Below are positions 17,110 through 26,680 of a stretch of DNA of 64,000 bases, one piece after another. The first letter of the stretch is position 1; every line of letters starts with the position of its first letter. Position numbers and translations under genes: made by a program. The stretch is from Verrucomicrobiaceae bacterium (GTDB taxonomy: Bacteria > Pseudomonadota > Gammaproteobacteria > Pseudomonadales > CAMLJR01): positions 62,001-126,000 of the forward strand of contig JAQGNY010000005.1 in NCBI GenBank assembly GCA_028293825.1, read 5' to 3'. The notes under the pieces are model-generated. The model was given only the letters and a program-made list of their open reading frames with translations, ran no database searches and was not told the origin of the DNA.

Positions 17110-17726
17110 TGACATTGTTGACGGCAGCCGAAAAAGAGTTAGTCGCGCAAGCGATCGCGGAAGTCGAGCGTGAAACCGATGCGGAGTTGATTACGGTGCT
17201 AGCGGCGCGCGCCGATGATTACGCGCATGTGCCATTGCTGTGGGCCGCAGCGCTGGCGTTGTTAACGCCGGGCTTGTTGGCGCTGACACCGTTCTGGCTG
17301 GATTTATGGAACGTATTAATTTTGCAGTGGCTGGTATTTATTGTGTTGGTGCTGCTATTTCGGGTGCCCGCTTTGCGTATGGTTTTGGTGCCGAAACCAC
17401 TCAAACGCTGGCGTGCCGCGCAATTGGCGCAGCGTCAGTTTCTCGAACAAAATCTGCATCACACGCGCGGCAATACCGGTGTACTTATTTTTGTTAGCGA
17501 AGCGGAACACTACGTCGAAATCATCGGCGATAAAGGCATTGATCAGCATGTCAGCGCCGCCGAGTGGCAGCGCATTGTCGACAATTTCACCGCGCAGGTG
17601 CGCGCGGGTAAAACACTGCAGGGATTTATCGATTGCGTGCGCGGCTGTGGCGAATTATTAAAAACGCACGTGCCGGTCAGCGATCAAAAAAACGAACTAC
17701 CGAATCATATGGTCGTGCTGGACTGA
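17109..17726 (+). CDS. Second TPM-domain membrane protein
   Basis: The start at ATG 17109 overlaps the previous stop (TGATG); the frame is open further upstream, but that part reads through the Gly-rich repeat as an Arg/Trp string and is not credible. The 205-residue protein has a charged N-terminus (LLTAAEKELVAQAIAEVE, ETDAELITVLA), two membrane helices around residues 45-85, and the second half of a TPM domain (TGVLIFVSEAEHYVEIIGDK, VSAAEWQRIVDNFT). It probably works with the preceding TPM protein and LemA. Its end overlaps the end of RNase II by 22 bp on the opposite strand. Confidence 0.9.
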   Translation: MTLLTAAEKELVAQAIAEVERETDAELITVLAARADDYAHVPLLWAAALALLTPGLLALTPFWLDLWNVLILQWLVFIVLVLLFRVPALRMVLVPKPLKRWRAAQLAQRQFLEQNLHHTRGNTGVLIFVSEAEHYVEIIGDKGIDQHVSAAEWQRIVDNFTAQVRAGKTLQGFIDCVRGCGELLKTHVPVSDQKNELPNHMVVLD

Positions 17727-19711
17727 GTCGACGCTTGCATTGTTTCTTGCGACACCTCTGGTGGCACTTCAGCAACAGCTATCGGGGCGAGCTGAAAACT
17801 AATCGCGCGTTTTTTCATATCAATAGCGGTGATGGTGACATCGACTTGCTGCAATAGAAGAAATTGCTGCGTTGCCGAACTCAGGCGCATATAGACATTA
17901 TCGAAACTGAATTTCTCGCCACTGCGCCGCGTATCCACTAAACCCTGAATACCGTTGTCGAGTAGCCGCACCACGATACCGCTGCTGGTGACATGCACGA
18001 TTTCACTGCGAAAAATCTGGCCGGGACTTTGTTGCAATTGCTGTTGCAGGTAGACGCAATCGAGCCACTGCTGCGCTAGATTGCTCGCCTGCCGCGCGCG
18101 ATCGCCGCAATCTTGGATGTGCTCGATTTGTTCGACGGCAATCGGTTCGGCTGTTTCGCCGCGCAATTTTGTTTTGATCGCACGCTGCATTAAATAATCG
18201 TTGAACTTGCGAATCGGCGACGTCACCGTCGTATAGCAGGGCAGGCCCATACCGAAATGCGGCGTCGGTTTATTACTGAATTGGCTGCGTTCCAGCGAGC
18301 GGAATAAAATTTCGCGCAGTGGTAATTCGTGCTCCAACTCCGCCAGCGTCTGCATCAATGCGGTATAGCCGTCGAGCGTGGTGACATCGCGATCGGCGAG
18401 TTCCGGCAATTGTTCGTTTAACAAGCGCGTGACGTTTTCCAGACGCTCGGGACGAAAACCGCGATGCGCGACAAACAGCGCGACCGAATTTGCCAGCGCG
18501 TCGTTTTTCAAAAAATCCGCTGCGCTGCGATTCACCGCGACCATGCATTCTTCGACCAGTTGCTGCGCGCTGTTTTTTTCCTGGCGCGAATAACTGGCGA
18601 TTTTGCCGTTTTCATCGTAGTGCGCCCGATAATCGCCGCGCTCGGGCAGCACGATATGATCGCGTGCCCGCTGCTGTTGCAACTGCTGCGAGATGGCGAA
18701 TAACTCGCGCACGGAATCGCTCCATGCATTTTCTTCTGTCACCGTCTGCGTGTTTAAAAATTCACTGACGTTGTCATAGCTGAGTTTGGCGCAAGAGCGA
18801 ATAAGCGCTTCGCTGAATTCGTAATGCACAACCTTGCCGGTATTGTCGATTTGCAATTCACAGACGATGGCCAGACGTTCGATATTCGGTTGCAGCGAGC
18901 AACGATCGTTCGCCAATACATCGGGCAGCATCGCCACATTAAGACGCGGCAGATAAATACTGCTGCCGCGCTGCGCAATCGCCAGCTCAAGTTTGGAGCC
19001 GGGTTTCACCCATGCGCTGGGATCGGCGATAGCGACAGCAAGCTTCCAGCCATCGGCATTCTTTTCTGCGAATAGTGCGTCGTCCATATCGCGGGTTTCA
19101 GCGCCGTCGATAGTGACAAATGGCAGCGCAGTGAGGTCGCGACGCGCGGTGAAATCCGGCGTCAGTAAATCGTTTTCATCGATCGGCAACGCGCGATCGT
19201 GCAAGCGAAAACGGGTCAGAGCGTAATTGGCTTCGATGCCTTTTTGTGCGGCATCGCCAATCACTTTTTCAACACGCGCCTGCGCGCGGCCGTCTTCGAA
19301 TGGATGTCGCGTAATCGACGCGCGCACAAAATCGCCGTGCTTGGCATTCATGCGCTGCTTCGGCGGAATAAATATCCAGCGGCTTAGGCGCGGTAAATCC
19401 GGTTCGACGAAATGTGCGTTGTCGCGCACCACATATTGACCGGTGAAATCGCGCAGCTCAGTGCTGGCGAGTTTTTCCAGCAATGCCACTGGTTTACCTT
19501 CGGGACCGGTGACGATTTCGATATCGATGCAATCGTCGGGAAAAACGTGCTGCATTTGTTCGGCCGGCAGATAAATTTCGCGACCATCGGCCAGCACCGC
19601 AAAACCAAAGCGACCCTGTGTTCCGCGCACCGTACCTCGCGCGTGCTCTTTGTCGTCGAGGATTTGCTGCTTCAGCGAGCGCAGTTGCGCCAGGGCGTCA
19701 TTGTTTAGCAT
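17705..19711 (-). CDS. rnb: Exoribonuclease II (RNB family)
   Basis: This 668-residue enzyme degrades RNA processively 3' to 5'. N-terminal cold-shock/OB domains (TVRGTQGRFGFAVLADGRE) precede the RNB domain with the acidic active site in TIDGAETRDMDDALFAEK, and a C-terminal S1-like domain follows (SEIVHVTSSGIVVRLLDNG). RNase R is usually longer with basic tails, so RNase II is the better call. The last 22 bp overlap the convergent TPM gene, which could give antisense mRNA pairing. Confidence 0.93.
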   Translation of the reverse strand: MLNNDALAQLRSLKQQILDDKEHARGTVRGTQGRFGFAVLADGREIYLPAEQMQHVFPDDCIDIEIVTGPEGKPVALLEKLASTELRDFTGQYVVRDNAHFVEPDLPRLSRWIFIPPKQRMNAKHGDFVRASITRHPFEDGRAQARVEKVIGDAAQKGIEANYALTRFRLHDRALPIDENDLLTPDFTARRDLTALPFVTIDGAETRDMDDALFAEKNADGWKLAVAIADPSAWVKPGSKLELAIAQRGSSIYLPRLNVAMLPDVLANDRCSLQPNIERLAIVCELQIDNTGKVVHYEFSEALIRSCAKLSYDNVSEFLNTQTVTEENAWSDSVRELFAISQQLQQQRARDHIVLPERGDYRAHYDENGKIASYSRQEKNSAQQLVEECMVAVNRSAADFLKNDALANSVALFVAHRGFRPERLENVTRLLNEQLPELADRDVTTLDGYTALMQTLAELEHELPLREILFRSLERSQFSNKPTPHFGMGLPCYTTVTSPIRKFNDYLMQRAIKTKLRGETAEPIAVEQIEHIQDCGDRARQASNLAQQWLDCVYLQQQLQQSPGQIFRSEIVHVTSSGIVVRLLDNGIQGLVDTRRSGEKFSFDNVYMRLSSATQQFLLLQQVDVTITAIDMKKRAISFQLAPIAVAEVPPEVSQETMQASTQSSTTI

Positions 19712-20301
19712 GGAAAAAATTCGGCATGGGAAGAAATCAACATGGAAAAATTGCGATGCAAGAATGAATCGGGGCGCCTAGCCTAACGGAAAATACCTGC
19801 GATTAGCACGTCGAGTTTTCATGTTTTGGGCAAATCAACGAATTCTTTTGCCCGGGCTAAATAATCCAGTGGCAGCCGTTGACAAACCGGGGCCGCGCTC
19901 AAATAATCCAACGACGTTCCATTCCAGGACTACTTCGTTGCCCCGACCGTTTTTGCAGCGCAATCGGTTAAGGTCTGTCTGGAGCGTTTGCGCTTGATTT
20001 ATTCGCGTTCAGGCGCCGCTTTACCAGGCCCATTCGCCGCTTCCTTGTGGCGTCGCTATCGCGCGGCGTGGACATCGCACCTTTCGCACTTACAACGTTG
20101 CACTTCCTTTCTAAGCTTTTTTTCCGAGGCTTTCTTTTTACGTTTCGCAACACGCCGCAAAGTAGCTGTGGGTTACTCGGCACGCGTTTGTGTTAATTCG
20201 GCCGGCCGAATTAATTTTCCGTTAGTTGTTGTTCCATCGTTTGTCTATTCCTTCCATCCGTTGTTTAACGTTTTAACACGCAATTGCGCGGAGAATGTGT
20301 C
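19712..20301. other. Non-coding stretch upstream of phoH
   Basis: About 590 bp without a convincing gene separates rnb and the PIN-PhoH gene. The minus strand from about 20142 to 20000 can be read as a Lys/Arg-rich string (VAKRKKKASEKKLRKEVQ, then CKCERC), but it lacks a good start and is broken by a stop, so at most it is a relic of a small gene. Two AATAATCCA direct repeats occur near 19860 and 19900. The 3' part should hold the phoH promoter and leader. Confidence 0.5.
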
Positions 20302-21708
20302 ATGAAAAAAAGCGCCGATATGGAAAAAATTTACGTTCTGGATACCAACGTATTGCTGCACGATCCGCTCGCGTTGAGTGCGTTCGACGAGCATCGCGTG
20401 GTGGTGCCGATGACGGTGCTGGAAGAGCTGGATGCAATTAAAGATCGGCGCGATAAAGATGTGAGCCGCGAGGCGCGCATCGCGATTAATGCGATCGATA
20501 AAATTCTCGCGAATGCTTCGCCGAAGGAAATTCAGGAAGGCGTTGAAATTCCAGGCAGCGTGTTGGGCGGACGGGCCAGCGGCAGATTATCGGTTTTTCC
20601 CGATCAATTAATTCATCTCGATCACAAAGCGCCGTATTTGGATGGATCGTCACAGCAGGCCAATGACAACCGCATTATCAATGTCGCGCTGCATTTACAG
20701 GCGACGAATCTGGGCGCGTATGTTTGTCTCGTCACCAAAGACATCAATATGCGCTTAAAAGCAAAAGGCTCGGGACTGCAAAATGTCGAGGATTACCGCA
20801 AAGATCGCGTACTCGACGATATCGATTTAATGGCGAAAGGTTTCGATAAAGTCGAAGGCGACTTCTGGTCGCGCGTCGATAAAGTAAAAACATTTCGTCG
20901 CGGTATCGACACCGTGCATTTAATTGCGCGTCATGTTTTGCCCGATGCTTATCCGAATATGTTTATCGTCGACGACACCAAATTTGTCGGCTACATCGAG
21001 CATCTCGATCACGAATTTATCGAGTTGGTCGATCTGCATGTTGATCGCTTGATGTCGCAGCGATTGTGGGGATTGACGCCACGCAATCTTGAGCAGGCGA
21101 TGGCATTTTTTCTGATTCAACGTCCCGAGGTGGATCTCGCTGTGCTAACGGGCCCGGCGGGTTCCGGCAAAACCTTAATTGCACTTGCATACGGGTTGCA
21201 CGCAATTATCGAGCAGAAGCGTTTCGATAAATTAATTGTCGCGCGCTCGACGCCGCCTATCGCCGAAGACATTGGTTTTCTACCCGGCACCGAGGAAGAA
21301 AAAATGGCGCCGTGGCTGGCGGCGTTCGATGACAACTTGGAAGTGCTGCACGGTGGCGACGATTCGCCGACGAGCAGTATGGAATACGTTAAACAGCGTG
21401 CGAATATTCAATTCAAATCGCTGAATTTTATGCGCGGTCGTTCATTCAATAATGCCTACATTATTATCGATGAAGCGCAGGGTCTGACGCAGTTTCAACT
21501 TAAGTCGATTATCACGCGCGTCGGCGTCAATTCAAAAATTGTTGTGCTCGGCAATTTGGCGCAAATCGATAATAAATACATATCACCGCTGACATCGGGT
21601 CTGACGTACTTGGTTGAAAAATGTAAAGGCTTCGAGCATGCGGCGCTGATGCACGTGATGGGTATCGAGCGCAGTCGTCTCGCTGCGTTTGCGGAGGAAA
21701 ATCTTTAA
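20302..21708 (+). CDS. PIN-domain plus PhoH-like ATPase
   Basis: The 468-residue protein combines an N-terminal PIN nuclease domain (IYVLDTNVLLHDPLAL, VTVLEELD-like acidic region, and NDNRIIN...CLVTKDINM) with a C-terminal PhoH ATPase (Walker A GPAGSGKT at ~284-291; Walker B AYIIIDEAQG). This is the PhoH2/YlaK-type architecture, for which RNA helicase and ribonuclease activity has been shown in mycobacteria and others. ATG 20302 has GGAG nine bases upstream. The gene stands alone. The four PIN acidic residues appear to be retained, so nuclease activity is likely. Confidence 0.93.
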   Translation: MKKSADMEKIYVLDTNVLLHDPLALSAFDEHRVVVPMTVLEELDAIKDRRDKDVSREARIAINAIDKILANASPKEIQEGVEIPGSVLGGRASGRLSVFPDQLIHLDHKAPYLDGSSQQANDNRIINVALHLQATNLGAYVCLVTKDINMRLKAKGSGLQNVEDYRKDRVLDDIDLMAKGFDKVEGDFWSRVDKVKTFRRGIDTVHLIARHVLPDAYPNMFIVDDTKFVGYIEHLDHEFIELVDLHVDRLMSQRLWGLTPRNLEQAMAFFLIQRPEVDLAVLTGPAGSGKTLIALAYGLHAIIEQKRFDKLIVARSTPPIAEDIGFLPGTEEEKMAPWLAAFDDNLEVLHGGDDSPTSSMEYVKQRANIQFKSLNFMRGRSFNNAYIIIDEAQGLTQFQLKSIITRVGVNSKIVVLGNLAQIDNKYISPLTSGLTYLVEKCKGFEHAALMHVMGIERSRLAAFAEENL

Positions 21709-21827
21709 TTAAAAAACCGGATCGGTCTGCTGGCCGATCTGCTCAAGCTTATGTCATATTACCCCTGTCGATCACTAAGCTTCATTCTCTGTTACAGAGG
21801 GTGAAGTTTTATCGCGTTAATAACTAA

Positions 21828-22472
21828 GTGTGGAAAAAACCAATGGTGGAAATCATGACCGCTATAAGGTGGGGCGACGGCCGGCGTGCGGATTCTGATT
21901 TCGCGCGCGAACAAATACTCGATGCAGCGTGCAGTTGCTATGCAGCCAATACAATTTATAAAACCAGCATGGATAATATCGCGCGCGAAGCAAAAATTTC
22001 ACGCACAACTATTTATCGTTATTTTGAAAATCGTGACGAAGTATTAACCGGCGTGTTAGTTCGCGCTGTTGCCGAAATTAACGCGCGTATTCGCGAGCGG
22101 GTAGAACCGTCGGAAACGTTCGCCGAGTATTTGGTGGAATCGCAGGCGCTGTTGGTGGAAATGGTGCCGCAGGTGCCATTGTTCGTGTTGTTTCTGCGCG
22201 AGCAAAGTGCGGTGATGAGCCGCATCTGCATCGGCTCGGCTGAAGTTGCTGCGCTGATGATCGATTTTTATCAAGACCGTTTTATCGCGGCGCAAGCTAC
22301 CGGTGAGGTGCGCACCGATGTCGATATCGGCCAGATGATCGACTGGATAACGCATATCTCCAGTTCGTATTTGTTGTCGCCAACATCTTTACGCAGCGGT
22401 GGTTACGACTGGCGTGAAATGTTACAGCAGTTTTTATTGCCGGCAATTTTAAATGAGCGCGTTTCGCGCTAA
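21828..22472 (+). CDS. TetR-family transcriptional regulator
   Basis: The protein has a TetR N-terminal DNA-binding domain (REQILDAACSCYAANTIYKT, then MDNIAREAKISRTTIYRYFE) and a helical ligand-binding C-terminal domain with no assignable ligand. The longest frame starts at GTG 21828; ATG 21843 or 21855 are alternative starts with no clear ribosome site for any. It lies 91 bp upstream of a small antibiotic-biosynthesis-monooxygenase-like gene, which may be a target. Some unusual cysteines (CSCY) sit in the first helix. Confidence 0.9.
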   Translation: MWKKPMVEIMTAIRWGDGRRADSDFAREQILDAACSCYAANTIYKTSMDNIAREAKISRTTIYRYFENRDEVLTGVLVRAVAEINARIRERVEPSETFAEYLVESQALLVEMVPQVPLFVLFLREQSAVMSRICIGSAEVAALMIDFYQDRFIAAQATGEVRTDVDIGQMIDWITHISSSYLLSPTSLRSGGYDWREMLQQFLLPAILNERVSR

Positions 22473-22562
22473 TAAAAATCGATTAAATTTTAAAGCCGTG
22501 CTGCAATTAAAAATAAATACCGCGGGCAAGCATTTTGATAATAAAAAATAGGGAGATGGGCT

Positions 22563-22856
22563 GTGGTACTTGAGCTTGCAATATTACATATTCGATCCGG
22601 GCAGTCGTCGGAATTCGAAAAAGCTTTTGCGTCTGCGCAAAATATTATCGCGTCGATGCCGGGTTATTTAAGCCATGAACTACAACACTGCGTTGAGCAG
22701 GCGGATAAATATCTTCTGCTTGTTCGTTGGCAAACGCTTGCCGATCACGAGCAGGGGTTTCGCGGATCACGTGAATATCAACAATGGAAGCAACTGCTGC
22801 ACCATTTCTATGATCCCTTTCCCATGGTCGAGCATTTCGAGCGGGTCAATTTTTAA
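22563..22856 (+). CDS. Antibiotic biosynthesis monooxygenase (ABM) fold protein
   Basis: This 97-residue protein has the ABM ferredoxin-like fold: VLELAILHIRSGQSSEFEKA, then MPGYLSHELQHC, KYLLLVRWQTLADHEQGFRG and a terminal MVEHFERV. Family members are small monooxygenases or haem/quinone-modifying enzymes, and many are of unknown substrate. The start is GTG with GGGAGATGG upstream. It follows the TetR gene and its end overlaps the convergent pgpA end by four bases. Confidence 0.88.
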   Translation: MVLELAILHIRSGQSSEFEKAFASAQNIIASMPGYLSHELQHCVEQADKYLLLVRWQTLADHEQGFRGSREYQQWKQLLHHFYDPFPMVEHFERVNF

Positions 22857-23389
22857 AATAGGAATGCAGCGATGCGCAGTATTGCCAACGCAAAAAAACC
22901 GGCAATCGCGTCATCAACCATAATGCCAAAACCACCGTAAATATTTTTATCGCACCAGCTAATCGGCCACGGCTTCCAGATATCGAATAGGCGAAATAAT
23001 AAAAAGCCGGCGACGATCCAAAAAATATTGGTAGGAATCCACGCTAGCGTGATCCACAGGCCGATAAATTCATCCCAGACGATAGAGCCGTGATCGTGCG
23101 TGCGCAAATCGCGCGCGGTTTTTCCGCACAAATAAATGCCGACCGCGAAGCCAAGAATAATGACCAGCCAATAATAAATCGGATTTAAAAAGTGCAGCGG
23201 CCACCACGGAATTAACGCGGCGAGTGTGCCGAACGTACCGGGTGCGCGCGGCGCCAGTCCGCTGCCAAATCCAGCGGCGATTAAATGAATGGGTTTGCGA
23301 ATATCTGGCTTTGCCATTGTGGTGAGTCGCTGAAGTCGAGCAATCATTATAAGTGGCGGATCAATCGATTCGCTCATCGAATGCCGCAC
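22853..23389 (-). CDS. pgpA: Phosphatidylglycerophosphatase A
   Basis: PgpA dephosphorylates phosphatidylglycerophosphate to phosphatidylglycerol in the inner membrane. Family markers are GFGSGLAPRAPGTFGT, the metal-binding HDHGSIVWDEFIGLW, FRLFDIWKPWPI and GGFGIMVDDAIAG; three to four membrane helices are predicted. The reading frame allows starts at 23389, 23377 or ATG 23317 (giving 154 residues); the core begins right after the last, but E. coli PgpA has a short N-terminal extension, so the start is unresolved. It is the last gene of the nrdR-rib-nusB-thiL series. Confidence 0.93.
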   Translation of the reverse strand: MRHSMSESIDPPLIMIARLQRLTTMAKPDIRKPIHLIAAGFGSGLAPRAPGTFGTLAALIPWWPLHFLNPIYYWLVIILGFAVGIYLCGKTARDLRTHDHGSIVWDEFIGLWITLAWIPTNIFWIVAGFLLFRLFDIWKPWPISWCDKNIYGGFGIMVDDAIAGFFALAILRIAAFLF

Positions 23390-23426
23390 TGGCGAAAATT
23401 AACCTGAAGTGGTTACATTTTTTTCA

Positions 23427-24383
23427 TTATGAAAAATGCGTGTAACCGGCACTGATGATCGGTTGCAGATTGCCGTTCGCGCGTGCGAATAATCCAGAGT
23501 CTTTAAAAATCTCGCCGATCGCTGTAATCGGTATCGAGAACTTCTGCGCGAGCGCGGTAATTTCTTCAACGCGAGATTTTGCAGCGGTAAAACATAATTC
23601 GTAATCGTCGCCGCCGTGCAGAGCGAATTGTTGTGCGTCGTTATGAATTTTAAGTGCGGTTGAAATCGGTAAATTTTCAAGCTCGATTTGGGCGCCAACA
23701 TTGCTGCGTTCGAGTATGTGCGTCAGGTCCGCGCTCAAACCGTCGGAGATGTCGATTGCAGAGTTGGCAATGCCACGCAGAGATTGCGCAAATTGCACGC
23801 GCGGAGTCGGTGTGTAATAGCGCTGCAGAAAAAATTGTTGTGCTTTATTCAGCTTTTGCATCGGTGTCGATAAATAATCGAGCGCCGCGCGCGCATCGCC
23901 TAAAGTGCCGGTGATAAAAATAATATCGCCGACGTTTGCGCCGCTGCGAGTTAGCGCTGAGCCGTTTGGAATCGAGCCCATCACTTGAATCGTGATTACG
24001 TGCTGCGGACCGCGCGTGGTGTCGCCGCCGATTAATGCGATATCGAATTCCTGCGCGCATGCGCGCAAACCGCGACTGAATGCGGCGAGCCATTTTTCGT
24101 TGGAGTTTGGTAGTGTTAACGCCAGCGTAAATGCCAGCGGTTGTGCTCCCATCGCGGCAAGATCGCTTAAGTTCGAGCGCAAGGCTTTTTGCGCGATTAA
24201 TTCAGGATTACCGAGTGCGGGAAAATGCACATCTGCAACTAATGTGTCGACAGAAATAGCAAGCTGATGGCCCGCTGGTGGTGTGATTAACGCGCAGTCG
24301 TCGCCGACACCTAAATCAATATGCGAAGAATGGCCAATGCCGGTGAAATATTTTTCGATTAATGCAAATTCACCGATGGCCAT
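23427..24383 (-). CDS. thiL: Thiamine-monophosphate kinase
   Basis: ThiL phosphorylates thiamine monophosphate to the active cofactor thiamine diphosphate. The 318-residue protein shows the ThiL/PurM-type motifs GEFALIEKYF, LGVGDDCALI, the metal-binding SVDTLVADVHFP, ALRSNLSDLAAMGAQP, and ISDGLSADL. I chose ATG 24383 because AGGAG lies seven bases before it. It follows nusB closely, an arrangement common in gammaproteobacteria. Confidence 0.95.
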   Translation of the reverse strand: MAIGEFALIEKYFTGIGHSSHIDLGVGDDCALITPPAGHQLAISVDTLVADVHFPALGNPELIAQKALRSNLSDLAAMGAQPLAFTLALTLPNSNEKWLAAFSRGLRACAQEFDIALIGGDTTRGPQHVITIQVMGSIPNGSALTRSGANVGDIIFITGTLGDARAALDYLSTPMQKLNKAQQFFLQRYYTPTPRVQFAQSLRGIANSAIDISDGLSADLTHILERSNVGAQIELENLPISTALKIHNDAQQFALHGGDDYELCFTAAKSRVEEITALAQKFSIPITAIGEIFKDSGLFARANGNLQPIISAGYTHFS

Positions 24384-24404
24384 TCCGTTCTCCTGCACGC
24401 GTCG

Positions 24405-24857
24405 TTACCGTTTGTTGGCAGCGACTTCCACAGCGCGCGAAGTTTTCGCGACATTATCCAAAATGCTGTTGATGTATTTGTGGCTTTCGGCGGCGCCGAA
24501 TTTTTTCGCCAGCGATACGGCTTCGTTGATCGCGACTTTAAATGGCACATCGATGCGATGGGCCAATTCGTAAGTGCCCATGCGTAGTAATGCGAGTTCG
24601 ATCGGGGTGATTTCTTTGATCGGGCGATCGAGATGCGGCGAAAACAATGCGTCGATAGCGCCGAGTTGTGCGGGAATGTTGTGCAGTAATTCTTGGAAAA
24701 ATTCGAGATCGACCTGGCTGAAATCGTATTCGGCGCGAAATTGATTTTCGATTTGCTGCAGCGCATTGCGGCTGATTTGCCATTGATACAATGCCTGCAT
24801 CGCGTAATGGCGCGCTTTGTGTCGCAGCGCCGCATTAAAGCCGGTAGGTTTAGCCAC
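24405..24857 (-). CDS. nusB: Transcription antitermination factor NusB
   Basis: NusB binds boxA RNA with NusE (S10) and promotes antitermination of rRNA operons. The 150-residue all-helical protein has HKARHYAMQALYQWQIS, ITPIELALLRMGTYEL and VAINEAVSLAKKFG. No ATG is present at the N-terminus: GTG 24857 gives a family-typical length, while GTG 24887 adds ten residues. It sits between ribH and thiL. Confidence 0.94.
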   Translation of the reverse strand: MAKPTGFNAALRHKARHYAMQALYQWQISRNALQQIENQFRAEYDFSQVDLEFFQELLHNIPAQLGAIDALFSPHLDRPIKEITPIELALLRMGTYELAHRIDVPFKVAINEAVSLAKKFGAAESHKYINSILDNVAKTSRAVEVAANKR

Positions 24858-24954
24858 AGCAATTCTCTCTCTCAAAATAAAGAACACGGAAATCGTTTCG
24901 ATTCCGTTACCACGTTAAAACTTGCTTGAATTGTCGATGCTAATAGCGACATCG

Positions 24955-24976
24955 AAACGCCCCGTGCGAGGCGTTT
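24955..24976 (-). terminator. Weak hairpin between ribH and nusB
   Basis: A 7-bp stem (AAACGCC / GGCGTTT) with an 8-base loop lies 11 bases downstream of the ribH stop and has no strong T run. It may cause partial termination or mRNA processing between the rib genes and nusB. Confidence 0.35.
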
Positions 24977-24986
24977 ATTTATCGGC

Positions 24987-25454
24987 TTACAAATTGCCGA
25001 GCAGGCTGACCATTTCGAGCGCGGACGTAGCAGCCTCTGCGCCTTTATTGCCTGCTTTGGTGCCGGCGCGTTCAATCGCCTGCTCGATGGTATCGACCGT
25101 GAGCACGCCGAACGAAACTGGAATGCCGTATTGCAGCATTACTTGCGCGAGGCCTTTAGTGCATTCACCGGCGACGTATTCGAAATGCGGGGTGCCGCCG
25201 CGAATCACCGCGCCGAGTGCGATGATGGCGTCGAATTGTTTTTTCTCCGCGACTTTCTGACACACCAGCGGAATCTCAAAAGCGCCCGGCGCGCGCACGA
25301 TGGTGATTTGATCTTCTTCGATACCGTGCCGACGCAATGTATCGACCGCGCCGCTGACCAGGCTTTCCACAACAAAGCTGTTCCAGCGGCCGACCACGAT
25401 CGCAAAGCGACCTTTGGTTGCCGTGAAATTACCTTCGATGGTTTTTATGCTCAT
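24987..25454 (-). CDS. ribH: 6,7-dimethyl-8-ribityllumazine synthase
   Basis: RibH condenses 5-amino-6-ribitylamino-uracil with 3,4-dihydroxy-2-butanone 4-phosphate in the penultimate step of riboflavin synthesis. The 155-residue protein has [43 protein letters not shown] and the C-terminal [21 protein letters not shown]. The catalytic histidine is in the GGTPHFEY stretch. It is the fourth rib gene of the cluster, 103 bp after ribBA. Confidence 0.96.
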   Translation of the reverse strand: MSIKTIEGNFTATKGRFAIVVGRWNSFVVESLVSGAVDTLRRHGIEEDQITIVRAPGAFEIPLVCQKVAEKKQFDAIIALGAVIRGGTPHFEYVAGECTKGLAQVMLQYGIPVSFGVLTVDTIEQAIERAGTKAGNKGAEAATSALEMVSLLGNL

Positions 25455-25557
25455 GGTTTTCTCTTTGTCTCATCAAGATTTGGCAATTGAGATTTGTTAA
25501 TTCGCAATTCGTATTTGCACGTGACAAGTAGCGCGGACGAATTCAATTGGGTGACGA

Positions 25558-26670
25558 TCAATCGGGATCGACATAGTCGATGACTTCGAGATCAAAACCG
25601 GAAATCGCATTGTACTTGACCGGTGTTCCCATCACGCGGAATTTGTGCAGACCCAAATCGCGCAGAATTTGTGAGCCCAGGCCTATCGTTAACAATGTGC
25701 TGCGCCCACCGATTGCAGCCGGTGCTGGCGTGTCGCGTTTGCCGAGTGCGATGTCGGCGCTGGCGAGCAAATCGTCGGTCGATTCGCTGCCGGCTAACAG
25801 CAGCACGACGCCGCCTTCTTTGGCGATGCGCTCGAGGCAGCGATGCGTATTCCAGCTGCTGTGCCCGCGCGGCTGCGTGCCGACCAAATCGCGCAGCACG
25901 CTGCTGAACTGCACGCGCACCAGCGGTGCTGGATTGTTTTTCAAATCGCCATTCACAATTGCGAAATGAATATCGTCGTGCAGATGATCGCGGTAGGTGT
26001 GCAGAATAAAATCGCCGTAGTCGGTATGAATCGGACCTTCGTTGATTTTCTCGATGCTGCTTTCATTGACGACGCGGTAGTGAATCAAATCGGCGATGGT
26101 GCCGATTTTTAAATTGTGTTCCTGCGCGAATTTCTCCAGGTCGGGACGGCGCGCCATGGTGCCGTCCGGATTCATCACTTCGCAAATAACGCCCGATGCT
26201 TCGAAGCCTGCTAGGCGTGCCAAATCGCACGCGGCTTCGGTGTGGCCCGCGCGCACCATCACGCCGCCGGGATCGGCCATCAGCGGAAAAATATGGCCGG
26301 GCTGCACGATGTCTTCGGCCTTCGCGTTGCGCGCGACGGCGGCGCGCACGGTGAGCGCGCGATCGGCAGCGGAAATACCGGTACTAACGCCGTGCGCGGC
26401 CTCAATCGAGACGGTGAATTTGGTGCCGAAGCCCGATGCATTGCGCTGCACCATCAGCGGTAAATTCAATTTCGCGCAGCGCTCGCGCGTCATCGGCATG
26501 CAAATCAGGCCGCAGGCATAGCGGGCCATGAACGCGATATGTTCGGCGCTCACGCACTCGGCCGCCATCACCACATCGCCTTCGTTCTCGCGATCCTCGT
26601 CGTCCATCAGGATCACCATTTTGCCGAGGCGAATGTCCTGGATGATTTCTTCGATCGTATTGAGCGCCAT
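25558..26670 (-). CDS. ribBA: RibB (DHBP synthase) fused to a degenerate GTP cyclohydrolase II-like domain
   Basis: Residues 1-205 are a complete 3,4-dihydroxy-2-butanone-4-phosphate synthase ([48 protein letters not shown]), which makes the four-carbon precursor of riboflavin from ribulose 5-phosphate. The rest resembles GTP cyclohydrolase II ([38 protein letters not shown]), but where active enzymes carry the zinc triad C-x(10)-C-x-C this protein reads [20 protein letters not shown], with no cysteine. The second domain is therefore probably not a cyclohydrolase, and a separate ribA should exist elsewhere. This degenerate layout is known in pseudomonads. Confidence 0.95.
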   Translation of the reverse strand: MALNTIEEIIQDIRLGKMVILMDDEDRENEGDVVMAAECVSAEHIAFMARYACGLICMPMTRERCAKLNLPLMVQRNASGFGTKFTVSIEAAHGVSTGISAADRALTVRAAVARNAKAEDIVQPGHIFPLMADPGGVMVRAGHTEAACDLARLAGFEASGVICEVMNPDGTMARRPDLEKFAQEHNLKIGTIADLIHYRVVNESSIEKINEGPIHTDYGDFILHTYRDHLHDDIHFAIVNGDLKNNPAPLVRVQFSSVLRDLVGTQPRGHSSWNTHRCLERIAKEGGVVLLLAGSESTDDLLASADIALGKRDTPAPAAIGGRSTLLTIGLGSQILRDLGLHKFRVMGTPVKYNAISGFDLEVIDYVDPD

Positions 26671-26680
26671 CTTTTAAGCC

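Noticed and set aside
19968-20183. Lys/Arg-rich minus-strand frames upstream of phoH.
   Set aside because: Broken by stops, no start with a ribosome site, and simple basic composition is not evidence of coding; kept only as a note in the intergenic entry.
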